Source of the DNA: Cryoendolithus antarcticus
Taxonomy: Eukaryota; Ascomycota; Dothideomycetes; Cladosporiales; Cladosporiaceae
Assembly: GCA_002077065.1 (NCBI GenBank)
Contig: NAJO01000001.1
Coordinates: forward strand, 868,001 to 932,000
Length of the DNA: 64,000 bases
Reading direction: 5' to 3'
The notes under the pieces were generated by a model. That model saw nothing but the letters and a program-made list of their open reading frames with translations. It was not told where the DNA came from and ran no database searches. Positions within the stretch are counted from its first letter, which is position 1, and each line of letters opens with the position of its first letter. A program made the position numbers and the translations under genes. Of this stretch, positions 42,396 to 52,405 are shown piece by piece.

Positions 42396-44534
42396 ATGAG
42401 TGTGCGCCAATGGGCAAGCACCTCGATTGAAGCCTTGCAGTCCACGTTCAATTGGCTCACCGGGCGCGAGCAGCCTGCTACGTCCTATGGCCACGATGAC
42501 GGTGAGTAGCGTTTGTTTTGGCGCGCGGGGGATATCATGTAATGACGGACTCTAGCCGAGTCCAGTGATCCTGGCCTGCTGCGTAAACACACGACTTACG
42601 AGGCCTACACAACATCCATCGCGACATATCCCAGGATCAGGACGTTCTACTCGCCACATCCACAGGCTGCAAAGCTCCCGGCTGATCTGCCGCTTCTGGT
42701 CTTCATTCATGGGCTGGGAGGCTCTGTCGCGCAATTTGCGCCCCTTCTCACCAGTCTTGTGAACGCTGCGCCTTGCCTGGCCATCGATCTGCCAGGCTGT
42801 GGCCTCAGTGACTTCAAGCCCGATGAAGCTGAAGCATATACTACTGCTGCCTTCGCAGAGCTCGTAGATGCTGCCGTCAAGAAGCATGTCGTCGACAGTC
42901 AGCGAGTGGTCTTTGTAGGCCATTCGATGGGGTGCTCCATCATCTCTCTGCTTGTGTCGTCTGCGTCGAAGTTGGCACTCGATAATGAAATGGTCGGTGG
43001 TCTCATTGCGATCGCACCACGATCTACGCCGCCTACACCCGGACAGGTACGCTGAGATCGTTTTCATCCCTGTAACTAGTCGCTAATACTTCACTGCGTC
43101 CTAGATGCGGCTCTTCAAGAGTTTACGATGGCTTCCCGTCGCTATGTTTGACCTTCTTCGACTCGTTGACAACATTGGAGGCCTAAACTCTGCTAGCGTT
43201 ACCCGATTCGTGGGCACAGGCGCCGACCTCGAGTCACGAAAGTTGCAGCTGAGGTACAACAAGCAATCGAAATCGGAAGTCGTGCTACGGTAGGTGTTCT
43301 TCTGATGATGTGCATTCCGCGGCTGGCTACTTCCTGTGCTGACTACTAGTCTAACGCAGGTACATCACCGCATTAGCGCTTGGGAACGACGGCGGGCATT
43401 CAAGCTTCCCGAGCCAAGAAATCTGGAGCCACGTGCAGGTGCCGCTCTTCCTTATTGCGGCCGAATGCGACAGTGTCAATACGCCTGACGAAGCATATGC
43501 GATCGCGGGCTGGCTTACTGACATTGACCGGAAATCATTGAAGTCGGTGAGTGTGGACGAGTCGACTCCTCTACTTCAGAGCGGTGGTCCTGTCTCCGTA
43601 ACAGTAGGGGATGTGCAGCTTGCCACAGAGCAGCTAGCAAATCCACCTTGCAGCAAGAGTGCACCGCCGAAGGATGATACAGTGCAGTCAGTCGATGATC
43701 TTACCTCGCAATCGCACATCTCGACACACCACCATGCTCTCAAGACCACAGTGTTCCCAGCACCAGCCTCTCACGGGTTGCTCTATGCGACCTCAACCGT
43801 CCGCATACTTTCTGGACTGATCCAATCATTCCTCTCCACTCACGTAGACAAGCGTCTCGACCTCGGCTGGCAGCTTCAGCATCTTACTACTAGTGGCAAG
43901 TGGGACGTCAAGAATCTTGCCAAATGGCAGAAGATCGCCCCATGTTCAGAGCCGATTGCGGGTATCTTCCGAGCGATGAAGACTATGCGTGAGGTCGACG
44001 AGACGCATAATCCGACGGCCTTCGCTGCTAAGTATAGTGCCGCCGCATTGTCAGATGGCGTTGCGATGGTGGTGGACATTTCGCACGAGTCGCCAGTGTA
44101 CGCTCCGAAAGGTCTGGAGGCAGCGGGGATCGAGTATCACAAGTTCCCTACTGTTTCGAAGCTCCCGCCTACAGCCGATGAGGTGACCAGCTTCATCAAC
44201 TTGATTGACCATCTACGAGAGCCACCTCGATTGCAGCCGCGTAGTGGAGGAGAAGAAGCACACCCCGTCATAGGGGTGCATTGCCACTACGGGTTCAATC
44301 GGTGAGAGACTACCGAGACTCGGCATATTTGCTGCCACAATATACTGACAGCACAACAGTACTGGCTTCTTCCTCGTCTGCTATCTCGTGGAACGCTGCG
44401 GCTACAGGCTCCAGGACGCTGTCGACGAGTTTGCAGCAACGCGACCACCAGGGATCAAGCACGAGCACTTCGTCAATGAGCTATTCGTCCGCTATGCAGT
44501 GAGCCTTGAGAGAAGAGGAACCATCATCCGCTGA
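42396..44534 (+). CDS. Alpha/beta-hydrolase fused to capping-type phosphatase
   Basis: Five exons (42396-42501, 42556-43046, 43105-43289, 43360-44301, 44360-44534) give 632 residues with phases closing at each junction. The first half is an alpha/beta-hydrolase: VFIHGLGGSVAQF, then AIDLPGCGLSDF, the nucleophile elbow VFVGHSMGCSII and PLFLIAAECD. A Ser/Pro-rich linker of about 100 residues follows. The last 200 residues form a cysteine phosphatase whose P-loop is HCHYGFNRTGFFLVCYLVER, followed by RPPGIKHEHFVNELFVRYA. That pair of motifs is very close to the RNA-triphosphatase domain of animal mRNA-capping enzymes and to PIR1/DUSP11-like enzymes, more than to typical protein phosphatases. Fungi normally cap with a metal-dependent triphosphatase instead. 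Substrate unknown; likely cytosolic, since no signal peptide is seen. Confidence 0.88.
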
Positions 44535-44665
44535 GTACAGCTTCTACGTATTGTCCATTCCACAAAGCGACCGCCGGGGATCAAGTGCGAGCACTTCGTC
44601 AACAAGCTCTTCCTCCGCTATGCAGAGAGATTGGAGGGAAGAGAGCGATCATTCAATTACATATT
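44441..44665 (+). repeat. Partial tandem duplication of the fusion gene's 3' end
   Basis: Bases 44441-44528, the last coding part of the fusion gene, reappear at 44577-44665 with about 20% differences. Shared blocks include GGATCAAG(C/T)(A/G)CGAGCACTTCGTCAA and CGCTATGCAG. The second copy lies beyond the stop codon and touches the end of the convergent GTPase gene (stop at 44657), so a piece of coding sequence has been copied into the 3' flank. Confidence 0.8.
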
Positions 44666-46096
44666 GGCCATTCCGTCTACGAAAGTCGACACGCCGCTCG
44701 CTAATGCGGGTATGTTCATCGTCATCAAACCTAGCCCGGCCGTCACAACACCGCCGAGCATCGACACTAGCGGCATTGTCGAAGAAGCCTTCTCGGGTTT
44801 GGCTTGTTGCAATTGTGCCATGTGCTGCATCTGTGCCTGCATTTGCTGCTCGTGTTGTCGCCGCTCCCAGGCAAAGCGCTCTTCGAACTGCCGTTGCCGC
44901 CTCTCGAGCTCGACCTTGTCTTGCTTAGCACGCTCGGCTTCTTCGGTCTGCTGCTGTTTGAGTGCTTGCTGGAACCTCGCCTCGGCTTCCTCGCGCTTCA
45001 GGTCATTCTCCTCCCGCTCGATGCGATGTCGCTCGCCAGCTTCTTCCCGCTCTCGTTCGAGACGCTCGGTATTCGCCTTCGTCTCTGCAAGCTCAGCCTC
45101 TCGCCTTTCCTGCTCGACTTGCATGCGCAGCTGCTCCTGCACCCAGATCTCTTTCTGCTCTTCATGCAGCCTCTCGAAAGACACCTTGAGCTCCTCTTGT
45201 GCGGCACTAGCAGCGGCCATCCGCTTCTCCACGGCTTCGCTCTGCTCCAGCAGCATCGCCGCCAGCTTTGTGTCTCTGTCGTTCAAGGCATCATCGTAGC
45301 CCTCCTTGAGTTCGATGATCTGTTCTTGCAGCTTCTTTCGGAGTATCGTGAGCTCCATGTTCACTTCCTGGCCAGCTGCGGTGTTTTCAAGCGACTTGTT
45401 GTCGTCCACCATCTCTTTCTGGATGCTCAGCTGCACTGGCCCGTTCGCATTTCGCCGCTCGATCAGACTGCCAATGATGTTCATGGCGCACTCCTTCGTC
45501 CCGTCATGCCGGATGACCTGGCTGCCCCGATCCTTCATTAGGCCCCACCATTCCGCTCTGCTAATCAGCTCTCTCTCGCGCGCTTCGCCAGTATCCAGGG
45601 AAAGATTCGCACCCTTTAGATTGCCCCACATGGTTGTGGCAAGCACGACGTGCTTATACGCGTCCTCCCCACAAAGCTTCTTGAACATGGACAGGTTCTT
45701 CAAGGAACTACCGGACATCCTCGTATCAGTGATTCGGTGAAGGTAGATGATCCCACTCAGTCGCACATTCTTGCGATAAGTCATGGACAAGTAGTGCGCG
45801 ACCTGCTTGAGTATATCGGTGTCGGTTTTGTTCGTGTCATCAAAGCCTGGCGTGTCTATGAGATAGACCTTCCTGGTGTCTTTGTACGCAAAGGCGTGGA
45901 GCTTTACTGCATTTGTGCATGACTCCAAATGGTGGCCGATCTCGACTTCGCCGTCTGCGAGAAGGGAGATGAAAGTCGATTTGCCAGAGCCGGTGATGCC
46001 CATTACTGCTATGAGGATGTCATTTGGGCCAAGCTCGGCGAGGTCTTCGTCCGGGGTTTCTGGGGGCGTGGGCATTGGTGGCGAGGAGTCGGCCAT
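44657..46096 (-). CDS. AIG1/GIMAP-like GTPase with hydrophobic tail
   Basis: A single-exon frame of 479 residues from a true ATG. Residues 26-160 form a G domain: P-loop GITGSGKST at 33-41, DTPGFDD at 81-87, then HYLSMTYRKNVRLSGIIYLH and a late LATTMW where family members carry the fourth guanine motif (no canonical NKxD is visible). This pattern belongs to the AIG1/GIMAP/Toc34-like septin clan. Residues 240-440 are Glu/Arg/Gln-rich and predicted coiled coil. The C-terminus (SMLGGVVTAGLGLMTMNIPA to GMANM) is hydrophobic and Gly-rich, resembling a membrane-inserting tail. It is a paralogue of the gene at 47294-50460, transcribed away from it. Confidence 0.86.
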   Translation of the reverse strand: MADSSPPMPTPPETPDEDLAELGPNDILIAVMGITGSGKSTFISLLADGEVEIGHHLESCTNAVKLHAFAYKDTRKVYLIDTPGFDDTNKTDTDILKQVAHYLSMTYRKNVRLSGIIYLHRITDTRMSGSSLKNLSMFKKLCGEDAYKHVVLATTMWGNLKGANLSLDTGEARERELISRAEWWGLMKDRGSQVIRHDGTKECAMNIIGSLIERRNANGPVQLSIQKEMVDDNKSLENTAAGQEVNMELTILRKKLQEQIIELKEGYDDALNDRDTKLAAMLLEQSEAVEKRMAAASAAQEELKVSFERLHEEQKEIWVQEQLRMQVEQERREAELAETKANTERLEREREEAGERHRIEREENDLKREEAEARFQQALKQQQTEEAERAKQDKVELERRQRQFEERFAWERRQHEQQMQAQMQHMAQLQQAKPEKASSTMPLVSMLGGVVTAGLGLMTMNIPALASGVSTFVDGMANM

Positions 46097-47293
46097 GCTG
46101 TCGGGTAGAGGCAGAACGCTGCCGCGGTCAGATCTCGGAGGGGGTCACTCCCTGGACTGGTCGTACGAGAGGAGGGATAGTATCTTAGGCAAGGCAGTGA
46201 AAGTACACAGAAGTAGTAATGTAACTACAGTGGTGTTGCAGCGTGAGATTTTGGATCCCAAGCACAGTCTTGCTGCAGCTCAAATCCCTTTTGAGGTCGT
46301 GGTCGTGGCGTGACACAGCCTGGCTTCCACTGCCACCGCCCACGACACAGCCTGGCCGTTGGAGATGGGATGCTATGACTTGGGAGACAAAGAAGCGCAT
46401 CTGTACTCAACCTTACATACTTGACGCCGTGACGAGCTGCGCCTGCTGCAGCCCATTTGACGCCATTGCTAGCTTGTGTACCCGCGAGCAAACCCACGTC
46501 TACGAACGTGCAGTCGGAGTAATCGAGACAACCTCGCGTGACGGGAGTGGAGTGCGCTTTCACATGGCACAAACTATCGAGGGCTTGCATACGGGTGGCT
46601 GCGCGCGGACCCCGTTATTCGCTCGTTCGCAGCTGCCAAGAAAACCCCAAGCTGCACTGACTTCCTTTCGGTAAGAACAGGCGACTTCATCCCCAGCCCA
46701 ATAAGCCCAATCCGCTGCAGAGGATGCTTGGTGTCACCGGCTTTGGCCTGGTACGCTGCGAGTATCGCCTGACGGCCCTTTCGGGGCGGGCCTAGAAAGG
46801 GACTGTCGTGGCCTGATGTGATGAGATGCAAATGCCACATCCGTTCCGAGCAATGGGAGGCTTCGGGTCCTGCATACTGCCTGCGTTGGGAGATGGCGAT
46901 AGTGGTCTAGTCGCAGCCCTAGGCTGATCATGCTGTTACAGTATGCAGTTGGCCTGAATGCTCGCTAGGACCGCGTGATCTCTTACCGCGGCTCTGTCGA
47001 GTGCAAAAGTCATTTTACAACGCAACAAGCCTATCACTGTCGCGCTGGCCGATGCCAAAGGAAACTGTACATGCTGACTGACCAAGCACGAAGACTGCGA
47101 CCGACAATACCACACAATCATGGAGAACTGCCGCACTCGGCGCCACTGTTGAGAAGAACTCGAGGATGTGGTCGCAGTTGCGCAGGCTCCGGACGCTTCA
47201 GGTCGAGAGCGTCAACTTCTACAGAGTACTACAGAGTAGACATTGGATTGCCAGATGAGGTTCACGCCAAATTAATAGCAGCAGAGTTCATCA
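46097..47293. promoter_or_regulatory. Shared intergenic region of two paralogous GTPases
   Basis: About 1.2 kb separate the start codons of two divergent GTPase genes. No supported frame or known regulatory motif was found. Position makes it the likely source of both promoters, and common regulation is possible but only inferred. Confidence 0.4.
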
Positions 47294-50200
47294 ATGGGTA
47301 TCTTTGAGGCCTTAGGTCTGGACCGCGACCGCAAAGGAGTCAATAGAGCACCTCCATCGACATATCCACCGCCACCGAATACACCAGGATTTGGACAGCC
47401 GCAACTGCCACCACGAATTCCCCCTAGACCTAGTCAGGTTGGACTGGCTGATGCTTACTATCAAGGCTTTGGGCGGACACCGCCTGCACTTCCTACCCGC
47501 TGGGTTGCCCCTCCCCCATATCAGCCTTCCAGTCAAACCCCACCAATCACGGCATCCCGGTCGGCTCCAGTATCGCCTCCTATAGTAACCGCGAGATCGT
47601 CAACTATCTCACCTCCAGCTTTGACCACCAGCCCAGCTCCGATCACAACCCCAGTGGCGACGTCGAGATCCCCTCCCATCACCTCACCGCTACCAATATC
47701 GGTCACGTCCCCGGCAGCACCGTCGCCATTCAAGTCAGGTTCACCACCCCCAACGCTACCTCCTTCGCCGTCGAAGCTACGTCCTGCAGTGGAGCGGGCG
47801 CAGCCAAGTCAAGCGAAGGTCAACCCCCGAAACTTCCGCGATCAGCACGAACCACGAGAGAACGATGTCTTCGTCGCGGTGATGGGTGTTACAGGTGCTG
47901 GGAAGAGCAGTATGTGGATGTAAAGGTTTCAGATGCCTCGCCAAGATGCTAATCGATGTGTTCAGCCTTCATCTCCAAGTTGACAACTAAAGAGATCAAG
48001 ATCGGCCACGAAATGCAGGCATGTGGGTAAATTTTTAGGATGCGAAGGGCCGCACACGAAACTGATCTTGGTTCGACTTAGGTACCCAGGATGTTGCCGT
48101 CTTCCTCTGCAAGTATTTTGATGACGTTAATGTCTACCTCGTTGATACACCGGGTGAGTGGAGTATGCCGCGACTTTGCTAAAGACTTCTGACACGGCGA
48201 AGGCTTCGACGATACGGATCGATCGGATGCGGATATCCTCAGAGAGATTGCCTCTTGGCTCACGACGTCCTATGCAAATTCGATCAAGCTACACGGGATT
48301 ATCTACTTGCATCGTATCACCGACATACGAATGCAAGGATCGGCAAAGAATAACTTGATCATGTTCAAGAAGCTGTGCGGTCACAATGCTCTCAAGAACG
48401 TCATCCTAGCCACTACGATGTGGGAGCGTGTTCGCGAACCGGATGGTGTAGAGCGAGAGCGACAGCTGAAGACCAAACAGGAGTTCTGGGGCTACATGAT
48501 CGACAACGGTAGCCAATTGCATAGACACAAGAACACTCAGGACTCGGCTCTGCAGCTCATCGGTAGTCTGGTAAGTCGGCAAGCACACAAAGCAAAGGTA
48601 GTGCTCGACATCCAGACGGAAATCGTTGATCATGGCAAGAGCCTCTCAGATACGGCTGCTGGTCAAGCTGTCGACAATGCGGTCGCTCAGGAACGTAACA
48701 AGATAGCCAAGGAGCTGGCCCACGCCCAAGCTGACATGAAGCAAGCACTCGCCGAGAAAGATCGTGGCACCGCTGAAGTTCTCCGGCAACATTCGGAGGA
48801 GATGAATGCCAAGATGCGCAAACTCGATCGCGAGCACTCTGCATTGAAGGTCACCATGGAGAGAATGCAAGACGAGCGTTTCGCGAAGATGCAGAAGGCG
48901 CTCGAGCAAGCCGAACAGGAAAGCAAGAAGTATCGTGAAGCCATGGCCGCAGCGCAGGCCAATGCTGAGCGAGAAGCGACAAAAGCCCGAGAAGCCATGG
49001 CAAAGGCACAAGCCGAGGCGGAGCGCGAGTCTAAAAGAGCTCGAGAAGCTACTGCTGCTGCACAGGCGAAGGCAGAGAGGGACGCCAAAGTCATGTTTGA
49101 TAAATACAAGGCGCAAGAGGCAGCCGCAGCCGCATCTCAGCAGAAGAAGGCACCTGCGAACGACGTCAACGAACTGATTGCGCAGATGTCGGCGGGGCAA
49201 ATATCGAAGGACGATTATGTACAGGGACTGATGCGACTCGGTCAGCAGAAGGCCAAGCAGGAGACCGCATCGCTGTTTCAGAACGACACAAGCAAGAAGA
49301 AGCTTCAGACTGAATACGCGAACGCTTTCCAACAGGAGCTGAACACAAATAACAAGCTCCAGAATGACTACATGGCGCCGTATCAGCATGAGCTCGCGAA
49401 AAAGCAGGCTGAGGCTCTAGCTGCCCAATATCAGCAGAACCCGAATATGCCAGACTACTATGCCAAAGAGTATCAGAAGCTAGTGGATCAGATAAGAGTT
49501 GCTCCGGGTGCGGCCAAGTACAACGACCAACTTGCGAGCCTTGAGCAGCAGATCAAGAACCTGAGCACGTCATCTGTAATTCGGACTCGGTCACACCCTG
49601 TGTTCACGATGACTGAGTGGCCAGTGACTGCAAGCTTCTGGGGCGACAAGTTCTACTTCGTTGCCAAGAATACTGATCTCTGGCAAGTAGTAATTGGTAA
49701 ACCTAATCGAGGAGTGTACTAACACTTGCACGGGCAAGTCGACGATGAGTTTCCTAAAGCACGCATCGCAGCCAACAATGGGAACCGGTGTGTTACACTT
49801 GGACCCAACAAGAACTGGTATATCCATTACCACGATGAAGTCGGTACTTGCTGGACTGGTACGACTCCCCCCTTAGTACCTTCCATCTTCATCTATGCTT
49901 GCTGACTACGCCTACTATAGAACGGAGCGACGAGTTCCTCACCACTTACCCCGAAGCCGAAGAGTACATGAAGTCCAAACAGCAATACGGCTGCCCAACC
50001 TGCGTATCTCTCGGTCCGAATGCCAATTACTTTATCCGCACAGCATGGGGAGCGTCTCACAAGCTGCCCGCAGACGCCACGGCGCACCTCGTCAACATCG
50101 CCAATGTTGAGAAGTTCTACTTTGGCAAGAACGGCGCTTGGGTAGCTCTCAAGTACGATGGCAGTCGGAGCTGGGATCTGAAGGGGCAGTATGGAAATCT

Positions 50201-50460
50201 GGCAGACTACATCAAGGAGGGAATCAATGGTGAGACTAGGGTACATGTAAGTTGACATCCCGCCGCCACGCCACACTTGATAGTGAAAACTCATGGTAGT
50301 GCAACAGCTTGTCGCCATGAACCCGGAAGACGCTTCTCAATGGGTTATAATTTGGAAGAACGGATTAGCCGCTTACAGCATCGGGTCTACGAATGTCATT
50401 GACTCGTTTGAGTTGGAGGAGTGGTGTACGAAAAATCTGGGGACCAAGTGGGGAAGCTGA
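47294..50460 (+). CDS. Multidomain GTPase with coiled coil and C-terminal repeats
   Basis: Seven exons (47294-47909, 47966-48022, 48082-48153, 48203-49696, 49739-49858, 49921-50246, 50308-50460) close in phase to 945 residues. Residues 1-190 are Pro/Ser/Thr-rich. The G domain follows: P-loop GVTGAGKST split by intron 1, VDTPGFDDTDRSDADIL, IIYLHRITDIRM and LATTMW, closely matching the 44657-46096 protein. A long Ala/Glu/Lys coiled coil contains three 18-residue repeats. From about residue 706 on come four diverged beta-type repeats, three of them marked by LGPN- or FGKN-like turns (CVTLGPNKNWYIHY, CVSLGPNANYFIRT, FYFGKNGAWVALKYDG). Exon 4 ends at GTAAAC, and the next intron is only 42 nt with a perfect TACTAAC branch. 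The function is unknown. Confidence 0.85.
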
Positions 50461-50732
50461 TTTGTGGGTGAATGACTGCTCTAAGGGCGCATCAGAATGC
50501 AACGACAGCTCTACATTCTGACAAAAACGTGTTGAGCATGAGACAGTCCACAGTCGTCCAGAGCCAAATGGAGATTGCCGATGTCGGGCGTGGATCGGAT
50601 TGGCTGATCACTACAAGATATGGTAGATAATGTGATATAGGGCACACACTCAGAACCTTCTCAGATCCGCCCGCAGCTCTGATCACATCTCCTGGACCCT
50701 CTCTCTCCGCGCCGTTGATCCGTCATGCTCAT

Positions 50733-51545
50733 CTAAAGCTTGCTGTTGACGAAGGTCAGCGCCTTGCTGCCGTACTCGTTGGCGTAGCCGTTGTGGGTCG
50801 CGGCGTTGTTGCCGTTGCAGCAGTATGCTACGAAGAGTGTTAGCTTGGACTCCACTTCTCGCAATCGATCATACGAGGGTACTCACGGTCGGCAGCGTCG
50901 CAGTAAGACTGGATCTTGCTGTTGTAGTTGCCGCAGGTCTGGCCCGAGGGACGGGAAGAGAACTGCTACTGTCAGCCTCGCGCTACCACATCTCCACGGA
51001 GATTAGGGAATACATACACCGCCAGCCTTGCAAGTGCCAACATTGTACGGCGCACCGACCTCGAAGCGTGGGTCACCCATGAAGATCGCAGCTTTGATAT
51101 TGTAGCTCGCAATGCTGCCCGCGGCGGACGCACTCAACCCTTGTTTAGGGTCGCCGTTACCACATAACGCATTGTCGAAGATCTCTGATCCTTGAGAGTA
51201 GCCCACAAGCACGATCTCGGTGCTCGGGCATGACTTGGCGAACTTGCTCACAGCAGCCACGACGGCCGTGGTCCCCTGCTGCACGGAGTTGGAGTACGAG
51301 ACACCGCCGCATGCGGAGCCGCCGCCGCAGGCTGGATAGGAGATCGCCTCAGCCGTGGAGCCGGAGTGGGCGGCGAGGATCTTGTTGACGACTGCGCCGG
51401 CGCTGCCGTACCCGGGGGAGGCTGTAGTCTCACGAGCGCCGAAGATGTGAATACCCGGACATGCTCGCTTCTCGAGCTGCTGCTCGACGGGGGCCGCGAA
51501 GGCAGTGGCGCTGAGGAGCGCGGTGATGAGGGCGGTGGTGTACAT
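50733..51545 (-). CDS. Secreted acetylxylan esterase/cutinase-like protein (CE5)
   Basis: Three exons (51545-51018, 50962-50887, 50827-50733) give 232 residues. Introns use GTATGT and GTGAGT donors. Residues 1-18 are a signal peptide (MYTTALITALLSATAFAA), perhaps followed by a propeptide ending at the Lys-Arg of QQLEKRACPG. The CE5 signatures are the nucleophile elbow EIVLVGYSQGSEI, GDPRFEVGAPYN, and the acid and His near QSYCDAADPYCC and HNGYANEYGS. Paired cysteines fit the family's disulfides. CE5 enzymes deacetylate xylan or hydrolyse cutin in plant cell walls, so the protein fits a plant-associated or saprotrophic lifestyle. The CNG-type ending (GYANEYGSKALTFVNSKL) favours acetylxylan esterase over cutinase. 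Confidence 0.9.
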
Positions 51546-52405
51546 CTTGAAGAGTCCGTGAAGGGAATGTGCAATTGAAGTGGAAGGTAGAGAATGGAAG
51601 CTGTCTGAAGGTTCGTAAGGCCTAGTCTTCGATGCGGAGAGGAGGATATATATGAGCTTTCAAGAGCAGAGGTGCATGGACCTACGATATAGCCTGGACC
51701 GCTTTACGAGCACCGTGGAATCTTAGTATTACTACTATGAGGCGTTACACGCGAGATGTAAGGTCCCCCGAGTCACGGGGAAGTCTCCGCCGCTACGTCT
51801 GTCATGTTGCTAACTTACAACAGCCACCTGTGTTTGAGGCTACCGGGGCCAGCAAAAATGTCAGAGTGGTCGCGGTTGTAAGTCAAGTGCGTCGTCGAGG
51901 CGTGCTGCCCAGCAGCTGGTTCTCCTCGAAGACGAGAGCTTCAGTGTCCGTACGGACGAATGGCAGATCTTTACCCGGCGAACACGAATGATCTAGGTCG
52001 TCCACCTGACCATAGTGGTGCATGAGATAGAGTGCTGAAACGGCTTGGAGTGGAGCTTAGCAATCTTGATGTCGGCTGTCAAGCGGGACGTGACGTTCCG
52101 TTTGATGAGCTTGTTTCATCAAGTGCCGAGTGCCTATGAGCTCTCTTGCTTCCAGCCATGGAGGCGGGTGCATGCATGGTCGTGGTGAGAACGTCCCTCA
52201 TGCACGAAGAAGCCTGTGTCGATTGAGGCAAAGTGGATATCGCGAGTGGGCGAGTTCTCTGTGCCTGGGTGTTGGTAAGCCGCTTTCTCTTACTATATAC
52301 ACTACCCTCGCAGGCTTCACCTGCCGGTCTTGACGGTCCGTGAGCGATGGAGGACTACCCGTCGCGCTGCTTAAACAACGCCAGTCATCCACGAAAGTCT
52401 ACACA
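51546..52405. other. Intergenic, no supported feature
   Basis: Convergence does not apply here: this is the 5' flank of the CE5 gene and the 3' flank of HMG-CoA reductase. Only chance frames were seen. Confidence 0.5.

Noticed and set aside
47294..50460. Splitting the second GTPase into separate genes at 49722
   Set aside because: The stop at 49722 lies inside a 42-nt intron with a TACTAAC branch. Removing it joins frames that continue in phase through three more exons.
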